A stretch of 64,000 nt of DNA from Muriicola sp041358175. Lineage in GTDB: Bacteria; Bacteroidota; Bacteroidia; Flavobacteriales; Flavobacteriaceae. The notes beneath the pieces were generated by a model. That model made no database searches, was not told the origin of the DNA, and saw nothing but the letters and a program-made list of their open reading frames with translations. The stretch is taken from positions 1 to 64,000 of the forward strand of contig NZ_JBGKBE010000011.1 in assembly GCF_041358175.1 (NCBI RefSeq). The letters run 5' to 3'. Made by a program: the position numbers and the translations under genes. Positions 62,939-64,000 of the stretch are shown in pieces. How positions within the stretch are numbered: the stretch's first letter is position 1; every line of letters starts with the position of its first letter.

Positions 62939-64000
62939 TTAATCTTCAAACTCGGCCTTTAGGATACGCACCACATCGAGTATCGTTTCTTCCTCAAGAT
63001 CGGTCCTTTTTACCAAATCATCCACATCTTGTTCCAATACACTTCTTGCTGTATCCAGGCCTATTTTCTTTAATTCTTCAATGACCCAGCTTTCAATTTC
63101 ATCTGAAAATTCTGTGAGTTCCACATCCTCTTCAACACCTTCCCTGAATACATCGATCTCATATCCCGTAAGCTGTCCTGCCAATCGAATATTGTGCCCT
63201 CCACGACCAATTGCCTTGGAAACCTCTTCTGGTTTCAGGTACACCTGTGCCGTCATATTTTCATCATTCAGCTTTACCGTTGACACACGGGCAGGGCTCA
63301 GTGACCTGGTAACCATAAGCTGAGGATTATTCGTCCAGTTAATTACATCTATATTCTCATTCCCCAGTTCTCTTACAATACCGTGAATACGCGATCCTTT
63401 CATCCCAACGCATGCACCTACCGGATCAATTCTATCATCATATGAGTCAACCGCAACCTTTGCCTTCTCCCCTGGGATACGCACAGCTTTCTTTATTGTG
63501 ATAAGACCGTCGAAAACCTCAGGGATTTCCTGAAAGAACAGCTGCTCAAGAAATATCGGAGAGGTCCTGGACATGATGATCATAGGCTTGTTTCCTTTGA
63601 GTTCCACGCTTTCAATGATTCCCCTTACATTATCCCCTTTTCGGAAAAAATCAGAAGGAATCTGCTTGTCCTTAGGCAAAATAATTTCATTTCCTTCATC
63701 GTCGAGCAAGATGATGGCCTTATGCCTTATGTGGTGTACCTCAGCGGTATAAATCTCACCTTCGAGATCTTTAAATTGCTTGTAAATGGTAGTATTGTCG
63801 TGCTCGTGTATCTTAGAGATCAGATTTTGCCTGAGTGCCAGAATAGCCCTTCTCCCCAGGTCGATCAGTTTTACTTCCTCAGAAACATCTTCCCCTACTT
63901 CAAAATCGGGTTCAATCTTCCTGGCTTCAGACAACGATATTTGTTCATTTGGTTCTTCTACCTCCCCATCTTCCACAACGACACGATTTCTCCAAATTTC
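62939..64000 (-). CDS. nusA: Transcription termination/antitermination factor NusA, 5' end outside window
   Basis: The frame is open through the right edge (354 codons shown). The visible part has NusA NTD end (ISLSEARKIEPDFEVG), S1 domain, then KH domains (DPVGACVGMKGSRI; AIGRGGHNIRLAGQL) and a C-terminal helical end. The start codon lies outside; the GTG at 63976 is internal, because residues EIWRNRVVVE continue upstream. Works with RNA polymerase in pausing and antitermination. Confidence 0.96.
   Translation of the reverse strand, partial: EIWRNRVVVEDGEVEEPNEQISLSEARKIEPDFEVGEDVSEEVKLIDLGRRAILALRQNLISKIHEHDNTTIYKQFKDLEGEIYTAEVHHIRHKAIILLDDEGNEIILPKDKQIPSDFFRKGDNVRGIIESVELKGNKPMIIMSRTSPIFLEQLFFQEIPEVFDGLITIKKAVRIPGEKAKVAVDSYDDRIDPVGACVGMKGSRIHGIVRELGNENIDVINWTNNPQLMVTRSLSPARVSTVKLNDENMTAQVYLKPEEVSKAIGRGGHNIRLAGQLTGYEIDVFREGVEEDVELTEFSDEIESWVIEELKKIGLDTARSVLEQDVDDLVKRTDLEEETILDVVRILKAEFED

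Noticed and set aside
1..64000. tRNA, rRNA, CRISPR, insertion sequence, prophage or defence system
   Set aside because: Gaps are short and none holds a cloverleaf, repeat array, transposase or terminal inverted repeat that I could see.

Overview
This window is a stretch of chromosome from a marine-type member of Bacteroidota, most likely family Flavobacteriaceae. The evidence is the sprA gliding/type IX secretion gene, a PorP/SprF protein, the Alternative Complex III operon joined to an aa3-type oxidase, tandem TonB proteins with the flavobacterial VPVFPGC motif, and promoters of the Bacteroidota form TTG-N20-TANNTTTG. The genus cannot be fixed from what is visible. Most genes lie on the minus strand. 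No gene-free stretch exceeds 300 bases, and I see no rRNA, tRNA, CRISPR array, IS element or prophage.

Region by region (minus strand unless marked +). 1-941: 3'-truncated Ig-like surface protein. 1100-5321: TPR histidine kinase, LytTR regulator, gamma-carbonic-anhydrase-like protein, fabD. 5494-12025: vWA protein (+), PorP/SprF, then Nfu, dodecin, YyaL-type protein and MscS (all +). 12051-22253: nine-gene block with a duplicated MacB-type tripartite exporter, TolC and tsaB. 22349-27543: cytochrome oxidase biogenesis and accessory subunits in two units (Sco-like protein, Sco, DUF420, CxxC protein; and cyoE, two subunits III, subunit IV). 27607-30139: a possible small + strand transcript, two TonB paralogues, VanZ, gcvH. 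30209-40242: maeB-ruvA-sprA. 40361-41798: orphan sugar-type MFS transporter with a possible gene relic upstream. 41819-45092: ruvB-P450-queG. 45253-47751: pckA (+) and a DUF2807 protein. 47891-59550: actABCDEF-cox2-cox1. 59783-64000: SPOR protein (+), infB and a 5'-truncated nusA.

How the parts fit together: the respiratory genes form the core of the window. ActA-F oxidises quinol and passes electrons through c-type hemes to the Cox1/Cox2 oxidase, which is encoded in the same operon. Subunits III and IV, heme O synthase, Sco copper delivery and the DUF420 assembly protein come from the second locus about 20 kb away. Energy is also passed to the outer membrane by two TonB proteins, and the surface is served by SprA, PorP/SprF and the exporter. 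pckA and maeB link C4 acids to PEP and pyruvate.

The less ordinary observations are: (1) the exporter is a segmental duplication whose two halves share an upstream TTGTAACAA palindrome; (2) a promoter-to-terminator unit of about 125 nt on the + strand between cyoE and tonB; (3) a helix-hairpin-helix tail on ActC; (4) a cysteine-free Sco-like partner of Sco; (5) histidine-rich stretches in ActF and Cox1; (6) an about 115-residue insertion in one of two subunits III; (7) a possible 3' relic beside the MFS gene.
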